From UKL13-2 sp040006575 (GTDB lineage: Bacteria > Pseudomonadota > Gammaproteobacteria > Burkholderiales > Usitatibacteraceae), in assembly GCA_040006575.1 (NCBI GenBank), contig JBDTWS010000172.1, positions 1 through 7,585 of the forward strand: 7,585 nucleotides of DNA, given 5' to 3'. The translations under genes and the position numbers were made by a program. The notes beneath the pieces were generated by a model. That model was not told the origin of the DNA. It was given only the letters and a program-made list of their open reading frames with translations, and ran no database searches. Below are positions 1-6,019 of this stretch, one piece after another. Position 1 is the first letter of the stretch; each line of letters begins with the position of its first letter.

Positions 1-695
1 AACTTGGATTTGGTGACCGAGTCATTCACGTTAATGGCCGGGAACGCGAGCTTGCCGTCCTTGTGCATCTGGTACAGGCGATGCACGCCGGTGGTGGTTT
101 CCTCGGTCACGCCCTTGATGGCGTTCAGGCGAACGGAATACCACTTCGGGTCTTTTGCCAGCTGTGCCTTGATGGCGGCGAACAGGATGCGCTCTTCTTC
201 GGCGCCGGGATTGTTCAGGACAGAGAGGTCGGTCTCGGCGCGCGTGCCCAGGTGCAGCAGCAGCGTGGCGTCGCCGCCGTCATCGAGGATCATGTTGGAA
301 TAGCCGCCGTCTTTCCATTCGAAAATACGGTGTGTGTAGTCCCAATATTCTTCCAGCGTTTCACCTTTGACGGCGAACACCGGCGTGCCATTGCCGGCGA
401 TGGCCGCTGCAGCGTGATCCTGCGTCGAAAAAATATTGCACGAGGCCCAGCGAACCTGCGCGCCCAGCGCTTCGAGCGTCTGGATCAGCACTGCCGTCTG
501 GATGGTCATGTGCAGAGAGCCGGTGATGCGCGCGCCTTTGAGCGGTTGCGCCTTGGCGAACTCGTCGCGGATGGCCATCAGTCCCGGCATTTCGGTTTCG
601 GCGATCCTGATTTCCTTGTTGCCCCATTCGGCCAGGGACATGTCGGCGACGTGATAGTCGCCGGCGGCGGTTTGTGGTTTCAATACTGCATTCAT
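1..695 (-). CDS. ahcY: S-adenosylhomocysteine hydrolase, N-terminal 231 residues (cut by window edge)
   Basis: Adenosylhomocysteinase hydrolyses S-adenosylhomocysteine to adenosine and homocysteine in the cytosol, using bound NAD. It removes the product inhibitor of methyltransferases and returns homocysteine to the methionine cycle. Translating the minus strand from the ATG at 695 gives an uninterrupted frame to the window edge. The family signature SCNIFSTQDHAAAA lies at residues 85-98, followed by GVTEETTTGVHRLY (196-209) and the substrate-binding stretch INVNDSVTKSK (221-231), which contains the conserved Lys and Asp. Bacterial members are usually about 470 residues, so roughly the C-terminal half, including most of the NAD domain, lies outside. 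An AAGGAG ribosome-binding site at 702-707, 6 bases before the ATG, supports the start. metK lies upstream on the same strand, and an SAH riboswitch with a terminator fills the gap. The identification is secure. Confidence 0.97.
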   Translation of the reverse strand, partial: MNAVLKPQTAAGDYHVADMSLAEWGNKEIRIAETEMPGLMAIRDEFAKAQPLKGARITGSLHMTIQTAVLIQTLEALGAQVRWASCNIFSTQDHAAAAIAGNGTPVFAVKGETLEEYWDYTHRIFEWKDGGYSNMILDDGGDATLLLHLGTRAETDLSVLNNPGAEEERILFAAIKAQLAKDPKWYSVRLNAIKGVTEETTTGVHRLYQMHKDGKLAFPAINVNDSVTKSK

Positions 696-748
696 GGATG
701 ACTCCTTGCTAGTTGGATTTGATGCTGCAGATTTGAAGAGCACCAATG

Positions 749-789
749 AAAAACGGCGCCCACACTGGTTACAGTGTGGGCGCCGTTTT
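749..789 (-). terminator. Intrinsic terminator of the SAH riboswitch expression platform
   Basis: On the minus strand, 789-772 pairs perfectly with 767-750 in an 18-bp stem closed by a 4-base TAAC loop. The lower stem is A/T-rich, and the 3' arm ends in a T run at 753-749. This is the form of a rho-independent terminator. It lies between the aptamer and ahcY, about 54 bases before the start codon. The 5' arm contains the whole CGGCGCCC segment (785-778) that the aptamer needs for its pseudoknot, so the two structures exclude each other. It may also end metK transcripts when SAH is low. The hairpin is nearly symmetric and is followed by only four T on the plus strand, where no gene leads into it. 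Confidence 0.85.
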
Positions 790-865
790 CAGTTACAGAT
801 TCGTTCCGAGCCTGGTCAATCACGTTACGCAAAAGCGTAGGATTGCTCGCAGCGCCCCTCGGAAC
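778..865 (-). promoter_or_regulatory. SAH riboswitch aptamer upstream of ahcY
   Basis: The minus strand carries the hallmarks of the S-adenosylhomocysteine riboswitch class. P1 is GTTCCGAG (865-858) paired with CTCGGAAC (810-803). The conserved core GGGCGCTGCGA (857-847) and CCAGGCTCGG (815-806) flank a P2 hairpin. P2 pairs CAATC (845-841) with GATTG (821-817) and is topped by TACGC/GCGTA with a TTTT loop. Downstream, CGGCGCCC (785-778) can pair with GGGCGCTG (857-850) to form the P4 pseudoknot over 8 positions with one G-U pair. The class is known to bind SAH, to discriminate against SAM, and to raise ahcY expression when SAH builds up. That matches its place just before ahcY. The P2 arm has an asymmetric internal loop (C opposite ACGT). 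Identification rests on recalled consensus and pairing, not on a covariance search. Confidence 0.93.
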
Positions 866-869
866 CGAA

Positions 870-898
870 ATTATACGTTTTTCAGGCGGTTTCGGCTA
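870..898 (-). promoter_or_regulatory. Candidate promoter for the ahcY riboswitch transcript
   Basis: A perfect TATAAT hexamer sits at 875-870 on the minus strand, a few bases after the metK stop codon. The hexamer 17 bases upstream, TAGCCG (898-893), lies inside the metK C-terminal codons and is a poor -35 match (3 of 6). Initiation about 5-7 bases after the -10 box would fall at 865-863, at the first base pairs of riboswitch helix P1. That positional agreement is the main support. The weak -35 could mean a weak promoter, an activator, or that ahcY depends mostly on read-through from metK. Confidence 0.55.
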
Positions 899-2093
899 CC
901 GGCTGTTTGGCTTCGCCTTTCAGCCCGGCCGCATCGCGCAGCAGCGCAATCTTGTCGGTGGCCTCCCAGCTGAATTCCGGTTCTTCACGGCCGAAGTGGC
1001 CGTAGGCTGCTGTCTTGGCGTAGATCGGTCTCAGCAGGTCCAGCATCTGCACGATGCCCTTGGGACGCAGGTCAAAATGCCTGGCGACCAGTTCAGCAAT
1101 CTTGTCATCGGGGATGACGCCGGTGCCCTCGGTGTAAACCGTGATGTTCATCGGCTTGGCCACACCGATCGCATACGCGACCTGCACCTGGCATTGGCGT
1201 GCAAGCCCTGCAGCCACCACGTTCTTCGCAACATAGCGCGCAGCGTACGCGGCCGAGCGATCCACTTTCGAGGGATCCTTGCCGGAGAACGCGCCGCCAC
1301 CGTGCGGGCATGCGCCGCCGTAGGTGTCGACGATGATCTTGCGACCTGTGAGGCCGCAATCGCCCTGCGGGCCGCCGATGATGAACTGTCCCGTCGGGTT
1401 GACCAGGTAGCGGGTGTCTTTCAGCCATTCTTTCGGCAGCACCGGCTTGATGATCATCTCGATCACTTCCTCGATGGCCTGCGGCTTCATCTTCTTGTCT
1501 TGCGACATCGACGGATCATGCTGCGTTGACAGCACCACGGTGTCGATCGAATGCGGTTTGCCATCAACATAGCGCATGGTGACTTGCGACTTTGCATCGG
1601 GACGCAGCCATGGCATGCGGCCATCGCGGCGCAATTCGGACTGGCGCTGTACCAGGCGATGCGCGTAGTAAATAGGTGCCGGCATCAGCACGCTGGTTTC
1701 ATCGCACGCATAGCCGAACATGAGGCCCTGGTCGCCTGCGCCCTGGTCGAGATTGTTGTCCTGTGCGGCGTCCACGCCCTGCGCAATATCGGGGCTCTGC
1801 TTGTCATAGCAAACCATGACTGCACAGCCTTTGTAGTCGATGCCGTATTCGGTATTGTCGTAGCCGATACGCTTGATGGTGTCGCGCGCCACGCCGATGT
1901 AGTCGATGTTGGCATTGGTGGTAATTTCACCCGCCAGTACCACGAGACCGGTGTTGCACAGTGTTTCAGCAGCGACGCGTGAGCGCGGATCCTGCGCTAG
2001 AATCGCGTCAAGAATCGCGTCGGAAATCTGGTCCGCCACCTTGTCCGGATGACCTTCGGAAACAGATTCGGACGTGAACAGAAAATCAGTCAT
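882..2093 (-). CDS. metK: S-adenosylmethionine synthetase (methionine adenosyltransferase)
   Basis: MetK joins methionine and ATP to make S-adenosylmethionine, releasing phosphate and pyrophosphate. It is a cytosolic enzyme, usually a tetramer. The 403-residue protein starts MTDFLFTSESVSEGHPDK, with the ATP-binding GHPDK at 14-18. It carries both family signatures: GAGDQGLMFGYA (118-129) and the phosphate-binding loop GGGAFSGKD (265-273). The E. coli enzyme has 384 residues. Part of the difference is an 11-residue tail (GEAKQPVAETA) after the usual LLRDAAGLK ending. An in-frame ATG at 2123 would add 10 residues with no family counterpart. The ATG at 2093 follows GGGGAAG at suitable spacing and is preferred. 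It faces away from the acyltransferase genes and lies upstream of ahcY on the same strand, pairing SAM synthesis with SAH removal. Confidence 0.98.
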   Translation of the reverse strand: MTDFLFTSESVSEGHPDKVADQISDAILDAILAQDPRSRVAAETLCNTGLVVLAGEITTNANIDYIGVARDTIKRIGYDNTEYGIDYKGCAVMVCYDKQSPDIAQGVDAAQDNNLDQGAGDQGLMFGYACDETSVLMPAPIYYAHRLVQRQSELRRDGRMPWLRPDAKSQVTMRYVDGKPHSIDTVVLSTQHDPSMSQDKKMKPQAIEEVIEMIIKPVLPKEWLKDTRYLVNPTGQFIIGGPQGDCGLTGRKIIVDTYGGACPHGGGAFSGKDPSKVDRSAAYAARYVAKNVVAAGLARQCQVQVAYAIGVAKPMNITVYTEGTGVIPDDKIAELVARHFDLRPKGIVQMLDLLRPIYAKTAAYGHFGREEPEFSWEATDKIALLRDAAGLKGEAKQPVAETA

Positions 2094-2097
2094 TTGG

Positions 2098-2104
2098 CTT
2101 CCCC
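2098..2104 (-). promoter_or_regulatory. metK ribosome-binding site
   Basis: GGGGAAG on the minus strand ends 4 bases before the ATG at 2093. It favours this start over the upstream in-frame ATG at 2123, which is itself inside the leader inverted repeat. Confidence 0.6.
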
Positions 2105-2110
2105 ATGAAT

Positions 2111-2147
2111 TGTGACCCGCCATCAGGATTTGGCAGATTCGGTCACA
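2111..2147 (-). repeat. Inverted repeat in the metK leader
   Basis: TGTGACC (2111-2117) and GGTCACA (2141-2147) form a perfect 7-base inverted repeat with 23 bases between. If the metK promoter call is right, it lies in the 5' untranslated leader and would fold in RNA as a stem whose foot is only a few bases from the ribosome-binding site. A run of seven A on the plus strand (2150-2156; U in the metK transcript) lies just upstream. It could be an RNA element or a split operator in DNA. I do not recognise it as a known SAM riboswitch class. Confidence 0.4.
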
Positions 2148-2171
2148 GCAAAAAAATTGCGATAGCCGTCG

Positions 2172-2200
2172 ATTTTAGCAGAAAGCCTCATTTGCCCCAA
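2172..2200 (-). promoter_or_regulatory. metK: Probable metK promoter (extended -10)
   Basis: On the minus strand, TTGGGG (2200-2195) and TAAAAT (2177-2172) are separated by exactly 17 bases. The -10 box is preceded by TGC (2180-2178), an extended -10 motif that compensates for a -35 matching only in TTG. Transcription would begin near 2165, leaving a leader of about 72 bases. No comparably good plus-strand promoter for the acyltransferase genes is visible in the same 142-base divergent gap. Confidence 0.6.
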
Positions 2201-2235
2201 GACACCCGGATGGACATCTGCCCCGGATTGACTAC

Positions 2236-3111
2236 ATGACCTGGCTATTCCGGCTGTTGGGCAGGCTACCGTTGCCGCTGAATCACGCTGTCGGCGCAAT
2301 GGCAGGATGGCTGGCATGGTGGGCGTCTGCACGTCATCGGCGGCTGACGCGCGAGAACATCATTTTCTACGCGAAGCACAGTGGATTGGATGACGTGCAG
2401 CCGCTGATAAACGCAGCGGTTACCGAGCAGGGCAAAGGCATCAGCGAGATGGCCGTTGCGTGGACGGCGCAGCTCGATAAATTGTATGAGCTGGTGCGTT
2501 CCTGCACGGGCTGGGAACACGTTGAGGCGGCCAAGGCATCGCAACGCGCGATTATTTTTGTCACGCCGCACCTGGGGTGTTACGACATCGCCGGCCGCTA
2601 TCTCGAGAGCCGCATTCCCGTCACAGCACTCTATCGGCCGCCAAAACAGAAATGGCTGGAGCCGGTGATGCAACAGGGACGCAAACGCGGCGAGGGCAGC
2701 ACCGCGTCGGCCGACGCGAGCGGCATACGCGTGCTGCTGAAAACGCTGAAGTCCCGTGGCAATATCATCATTCTTCCCGACCAGGTGCCGGCACCCGAGC
2801 AAGGTGGCGATGGCGTGTGGGCAGACTTTTTCGGCAGGCCGGCCTACACCATGACGCTGTTGCCGCGCTTGGCAAAATCGGCCAATGCAACCGTGCTGTT
2901 TTTTTTCGCGGAACGCTTGCCCCACGGACGCGGCTATCACGTGCATATCGAGCCGATGAGCGAACCGTTTTCTGAAGATAGACAAATCGCCGCGCGCCAG
3001 ACCAACGCCATGGTGGAGCGCCTGATTGCCATGGCGCCTGCGCAATACCTGTGGGGATACAATCGGTACAAACACCCTGCGGGTGCGCCCCTCCCTCCTT
3101 CTGCTGCCTGA
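2236..3111 (+). CDS. LpxL/HtrB-family lipid A acyltransferase, first (divergent) copy
   Basis: The 291-residue protein belongs to the lysophospholipid acyltransferase family that adds secondary acyl chains from acyl-ACP to Kdo-lipid A precursors at the inner membrane. A hydrophobic N-terminus (residues 3-31) fits a membrane anchor. The catalytic HX4D motif is HLGCYD, with His112 and Asp117. The family motif near LPDQVP (about 181-186), followed by GVWADFFGRPAYT, is also present. Its N-terminal block reads NIIFYAKHSG where typical members have a form of NLxxCFPE, so it is more diverged than the next gene. The ATG is preceded only by a weak GGA. It ends 3 bases before the next gene, so the two are surely co-transcribed. 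Which acyl position or chain length it serves cannot be read from sequence. An ornithine-lipid or other acyltransferase role is possible but less likely. Confidence 0.88.
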   Translation: MTWLFRLLGRLPLPLNHAVGAMAGWLAWWASARHRRLTRENIIFYAKHSGLDDVQPLINAAVTEQGKGISEMAVAWTAQLDKLYELVRSCTGWEHVEAAKASQRAIIFVTPHLGCYDIAGRYLESRIPVTALYRPPKQKWLEPVMQQGRKRGEGSTASADASGIRVLLKTLKSRGNIIILPDQVPAPEQGGDGVWADFFGRPAYTMTLLPRLAKSANATVLFFFAERLPHGRGYHVHIEPMSEPFSEDRQIAARQTNAMVERLIAMAPAQYLWGYNRYKHPAGAPLPPSAA

Positions 3112-3114
3112 TCG

Positions 3115-3972
3115 ATGCGTTTTGTCCTGTTTATTCTCTGGTGCCTGCGCTGGTTGCCGCCAAGCTGGGTCGGTGCGATTGGCCGGGGGCTGGGCACGCT
3201 GCTTTTTCACTGGGGCCGCCGCCGGGTCACGCTGATCAACCTCAAGAAATGCTTTCCGGAAAAATCCGACGAAGAACTCCAGCGCATCGGCCGTGGTGTA
3301 TTCCAGAACCTGGGGCGGGCAACACTGGAGCTGGGCCGCCTCTGGTATGCCCCCGTCGATCTCGCACTGAAAGAAGTAAAGCTGGTCGATCGCCACTACA
3401 TGGACGAATGGCGCGGCAAGAAACCGATCATTGTGCTGGCGCCGCATTTTGTCGGCCTCGATATCGGCGGCGCACGCTTTTCGCGCGAATATCCTGAAGC
3501 GTTTTCAATGTATTCGGCGCAGAAGAACAAGGTATTCGACAAGGCATTGCGGCGCGCCCGCCAGCGCTACAGCGATGCGGTGCTAATCACGCGACAGCAG
3601 GGCCTGCGCCCTGTCCTGAAAGCGTTGAAAGAGAAAAAACCTTTCTACTACCTGCCCGATATGGATTTCGGCGCGAAAGACGCCGTGTTCGCCGATTTTT
3701 TCGGCATCAAGACCGCCACCGTGACGGCACTCTCACGGCTGGCCGAAATCACCGATGCCAAGATCATTCCGTTGGTCACCCGCCAGACCGAAACCGGTTA
3801 CGCGGTGCAGTTTTATCCCGCGTGGGAAAATTTTCCGTCGGGCGATGCCGAGGCCGATGCCCGCCGCATGAACGCCTTCCTGGAAGAGCGCATCCGCGAA
3901 ATGCCCGATCAATATTTCTGGGTGCACAAGCGCTTCAAGACGCGCCCGCCCGGGGACGCCTCATTTTATTGA
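3115..3972 (+). CDS. lpxL: Lipid A biosynthesis lauroyl acyltransferase (LpxL/HtrB), second copy
   Basis: This 285-residue protein is a typical LpxL/HtrB acyltransferase, adding a secondary fatty acid from acyl-ACP to Kdo-lipid A during outer membrane synthesis. It starts with a hydrophobic anchor (residues 1-31), followed by the family block NLKKCFPE (42-49). The HX4D catalytic motif is HFVGLD (His111, Asp116). The later YYLPDMDFGAKDAVFADFFG region matches the conserved substrate-site motif. The C-terminal QYFWVHKRFKTRP is also typical (QYxWxHKRFKxRP). The ATG lies 3 bases after the stop of the first copy. Two adjacent copies suggest one enzyme for each of two secondary acylations, as with LpxL/LpxM elsewhere. 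Whether this copy is the lauroyl or the myristoyl enzyme is not visible. Confidence 0.93.
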   Translation: MRFVLFILWCLRWLPPSWVGAIGRGLGTLLFHWGRRRVTLINLKKCFPEKSDEELQRIGRGVFQNLGRATLELGRLWYAPVDLALKEVKLVDRHYMDEWRGKKPIIVLAPHFVGLDIGGARFSREYPEAFSMYSAQKNKVFDKALRRARQRYSDAVLITRQQGLRPVLKALKEKKPFYYLPDMDFGAKDAVFADFFGIKTATVTALSRLAEITDAKIIPLVTRQTETGYAVQFYPAWENFPSGDAEADARRMNAFLEERIREMPDQYFWVHKRFKTRPPGDASFY

Positions 3973-4114
3973 GCGCAAATTTGATGGCCAATCGCAGTGG
4001 CTGCAATTCGTCGCGCTGGCGACGGCATGGAACAAACGCGGGATGCCAAAGCTACCCCAAGCCCACCCAATATGATTAAATGAGCGGCATAAGTAGAGCA
4101 AGGGGAAAAAAGAC
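3973..4114 (+). other. Intergenic gap with a small hairpin and a possible -10 box
   Basis: Between the second acyltransferase and the next gene there is no credible coding sequence. It contains a 6-bp hairpin, CGTCGC/GCGACG with a GCTG loop (4009-4024), which lacks a T run and so is not a convincing terminator. A TATGAT hexamer lies at 4071-4076 with no good -35 at 16-18 bases. A ribosome-binding site AAGGGG (4100-4105) serves the next gene. A promoter for the dapF group could lie here, but the evidence is thin. Confidence 0.3.
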
Positions 4115-4393
4115 ATGGCTCAATTTCAGGTCTTGTTGCGCGGGGAACATTTTTTGCTGAACCGGGAAGGCAAGGACGGCTGGTATGGTTTCCTGAAGAC
4201 CGTCTATGTCCAGTCCGAGACCGCCGACTCCGCTTGCGAATACGCGGTGAAACAGGCCATTTCCGATCCGGAATTCCGCGCCTCCGTGCGCAACCCGCCG
4301 GACCAGCCGCCCGCCATGAATGTCGAGGATTGCGCCGAGATCGAGAAAGACCCCAGTCTCCAGGACAGCCCCTTCATCTACACCCCCGAATAG
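4115..4393 (+). CDS. Small protein of unknown function (92 aa)
   Basis: I do not recognise this gene with any certainty. It has an AAGGGG ribosome-binding site 9 bases before the ATG, codon use like its neighbours, and sits snugly before dapF, so it is probably real. The protein is soluble, with no signal peptide or membrane segment. Residues 3-16 (QFQVLLRGEHFLLN) and 24-34 (YGFLKTVYVQS) look like beta strands, and 36-50 (TADSACEYAVKQAIS) like an alpha helix. The C-terminal part is acidic and proline-rich (PPDQPPAMNVEDCAEIEKD). The pattern of short strands followed by an 'aromatic-valine-x-SETADSA' helix resembles uncharacterised proteobacterial proteins of 90-100 residues that I recall only loosely. 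The two cysteines (41 and 73) are not arranged as a metal site. Function is unknown. Confidence 0.75.
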   Translation: MAQFQVLLRGEHFLLNREGKDGWYGFLKTVYVQSETADSACEYAVKQAISDPEFRASVRNPPDQPPAMNVEDCAEIEKDPSLQDSPFIYTPE

Positions 4394-4406
4394 AGAACCA
4401 CCCCCG

Positions 4407-5267
4407 TTGGCCCAGCCCGCGCCGTCGAATATTTTGCGCTTCACCAAAATGCACGGCCAGGGCAATGACTTCGTCATGCTCAACGGCGTCACGCAGCAAA
4501 TCTCCCTGACCCCCGAACAGATCCGCCGTATCGCCGACCGCCATCTCGGTGTGGGCTGCGACCAGCTATTGGTGGTCGAACCCGCGACGCGGCCGGATGT
4601 CGATTTTCGTTATCGAATCTTCAATGCCGATGGCGGCGAAGTTGAGCAGTGCGGCAATGGCTCGCGCTGCTTCGCGCATTTTGTGCGTGCCGAAGGACTG
4701 ACCGACAAAAGCGAGATTCGCGTCGAGACGGTGTCCGGCATTATCGTGCCGCGCATCGAGACTGATGGCAGTGTGACCGTGAACATGGGCGCGCCACGTT
4801 TCGTGGTGGGCGAAATTCCGTTCAATGCGGATGAACAATCCGCGAAATACACGATTGATGTCGGCGACCGCAGAGTTGTCATCGGAGTTGTTTCGATGGG
4901 AAATCCGCATGCAGTACAAATCGTCGACGACGTCGACACCGCACCGGTCCGCGAGCTGGGCCCGCTGATTGAACATCACGAACGATTTCCCAGGCGCGTC
5001 AATGCCGGTTTCATGCAGGTCATTGCGCGCAACCGCATTCGACTGCGCGTGTGGGAGCGAGGCGCCGGCGAGACCCTGGCCTGCGGCACGGGCGCTTGTG
5101 CCGCCGTGGTTACCGGCATCCGCTGGTGCCTGCTCGATGAACGCGTGACCGTGAACACGCGCGGCGGTGAACTCACGGTAACATGGCGGGGCGCGACCGA
5201 TGCTGCGGCCCCGGTATTCATGACGGGCGCCACGGCAACAGTTTTCAAGGGCGAAATCGTCCTGTAA
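4407..5267 (+). CDS. dapF: Diaminopimelate epimerase
   Basis: DapF converts LL-diaminopimelate to meso-diaminopimelate, the precursor of lysine and of the peptidoglycan crosslinking residue, by a cofactor-free two-cysteine mechanism in the cytosol. Counting from the TTG at 4407 (286 residues), the N-terminal motif is RFTKMHGQGNDF (11-22). The first catalytic cysteine is Cys82 in EVEQCGNGSRC and the second is Cys226 in ACGTGACA. The SMGNPHAV substrate loop and the WERGAGET loop are intact. No ATG gives a normal start. The ATG at 4320 would overlap the preceding gene by 74 bases and add 29 unrelated residues, and the ATG at 4449 would remove the first strand. TTG at 4407 starts 13 bases after the preceding stop and gives a normal length, but has only an AGAGA-like ribosome site. 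TTG at 4434 is a second option. Identity is certain; the start is not. Confidence 0.96.
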   Translation: MAQPAPSNILRFTKMHGQGNDFVMLNGVTQQISLTPEQIRRIADRHLGVGCDQLLVVEPATRPDVDFRYRIFNADGGEVEQCGNGSRCFAHFVRAEGLTDKSEIRVETVSGIIVPRIETDGSVTVNMGAPRFVVGEIPFNADEQSAKYTIDVGDRRVVIGVVSMGNPHAVQIVDDVDTAPVRELGPLIEHHERFPRRVNAGFMQVIARNRIRLRVWERGAGETLACGTGACAAVVTGIRWCLLDERVTVNTRGGELTVTWRGATDAAAPVFMTGATATVFKGEIVL

Positions 5268-5288
5268 ATATAAAAAAGGTTACTTCAC

Positions 5289-6008
5289 GTGTCGAACGCT
5301 TTAAGCACCGAACAGATCGCCGAATTCCTGAGAGCGAACCCCGATTTTTTTGAGCAGCATGTGGACGTGCTGCTGAACATCAACGTCACGCATCCGCATG
5401 GCGGGCGCACCGTGTCCATCCCGGAGCGCCAGCTCATTGCCACGCGTGAAAAGGTCAAGCTGCTGGAAACGAAACTCGCCGAACTGATCCGGTTCGGCGA
5501 AGAAAACGATGCGCTTTCGGATCGCATACACGAACTGACCTTGCGCCTCGTTTCGTGCGCCTCGCTCGACCAGTTGGTCGACACCGTTTACCTCGACCTC
5601 CTCGATAATTTCCAGGTGCCGCATGTGGCCGTACGCTTCTGGAATGTGGCCGCACCGGAATCGCAATCCCCCGAATTCCAGTCGGTGGGAAATGAACTGC
5701 ACCATTTTGTCGATGCGATGAAAGAGCCGTATTGCGGCAGCCATCCCGTCTATGAAACCAACCTCTGGTTCGGCGAACATGCGCCGCACCTGAAGTCGTA
5801 TGCGCTGGTGCCGCTGAAATCAGGCCAGACCTTCGGCCTGCTGTTGATGGCGTCGGAAAATGCCGAGCGCTTCTATGCGGAAATGGGCACCGTGTTCCTG
5901 ACGCGCATCGGAGATGTGCTGGCCGCGTGCCTGGCCCGCTACCTCACCATTATTCCCGCTGCGGCAGCCGCGCCACTCCTGCCACCCACGCCACCCGCCG
6001 CGAGTTAA
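5289..6008 (+). CDS. DUF484 family protein
   Basis: The 239-residue protein matches the DUF484 family (E. coli YigA type), usually found between dapF and xerC, as here. The diagnostic N-terminus is FLRANPDFFEQHVDVL (13-28), followed by THPHGGRTVSIPERQ (34-48). A helical, probably coiled-coil stretch follows at about 49-85, then a GAF-like domain at about 90-215. The biochemical role is not established; the link to xerC is positional. Translation starts at GTG, supported by AAAAGG (5274-5279) 9 bases upstream. The last 18 residues are an alanine- and proline-rich tail (from about 222), which looks disordered and is not a family hallmark. It begins 21 bases after the dapF stop, so the two should share a transcript. 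Confidence 0.92.
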   Translation: MSNALSTEQIAEFLRANPDFFEQHVDVLLNINVTHPHGGRTVSIPERQLIATREKVKLLETKLAELIRFGEENDALSDRIHELTLRLVSCASLDQLVDTVYLDLLDNFQVPHVAVRFWNVAAPESQSPEFQSVGNELHHFVDAMKEPYCGSHPVYETNLWFGEHAPHLKSYALVPLKSGQTFGLLLMASENAERFYAEMGTVFLTRIGDVLAACLARYLTIIPAAAAAPLLPPTPPAAS

Positions 6009-6019
6009 GCCGGCCGTCA

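Noticed and set aside
63..701. A 212-codon plus-strand frame opposite ahcY
   Set aside because: The minus strand encodes AhcY with its signature motif through this entire stretch; the plus frame is a shadow.
774..1529. A 251-codon plus-strand frame opposite metK
   Set aside because: It is the complement shadow of a certain metK gene, lacks a recognisable domain and would start inside the riboswitch terminator.
2094..2165. A known SAM riboswitch in the metK leader
   Set aside because: The leader is short and I find none of the conserved cores of SAM classes I can recall; only a simple inverted repeat is visible.
2130..2183. A plus-strand promoter for the acyltransferase operon
   Set aside because: Candidate pairs such as TTCGGT with GATAGC after TGC match the consensus poorly. 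A promoter must exist somewhere, but I cannot place it.
2266..3447. A 393-codon open frame on the minus strand, antisense to both acyltransferase genes
   Set aside because: Its translation shows no family motif and is rich in Arg, Gln, His and Pro, as expected from the complement of GC-rich codons. Both plus-strand genes have intact catalytic motifs and explain the DNA.
4009..4024. CGTCGC/GCGACG hairpin after the second acyltransferase gene as a terminator
   Set aside because: The stem is only 6 bp and no T run follows, so rho-independent termination is not supported.
5927..6019. Extended xerC N-terminus starting at 5927
   Set aside because: These 31 codons overlap the DUF484 coding region and have no counterpart in XerC. 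The 6020 start gives the normal length and the expected catalytic residue numbering.
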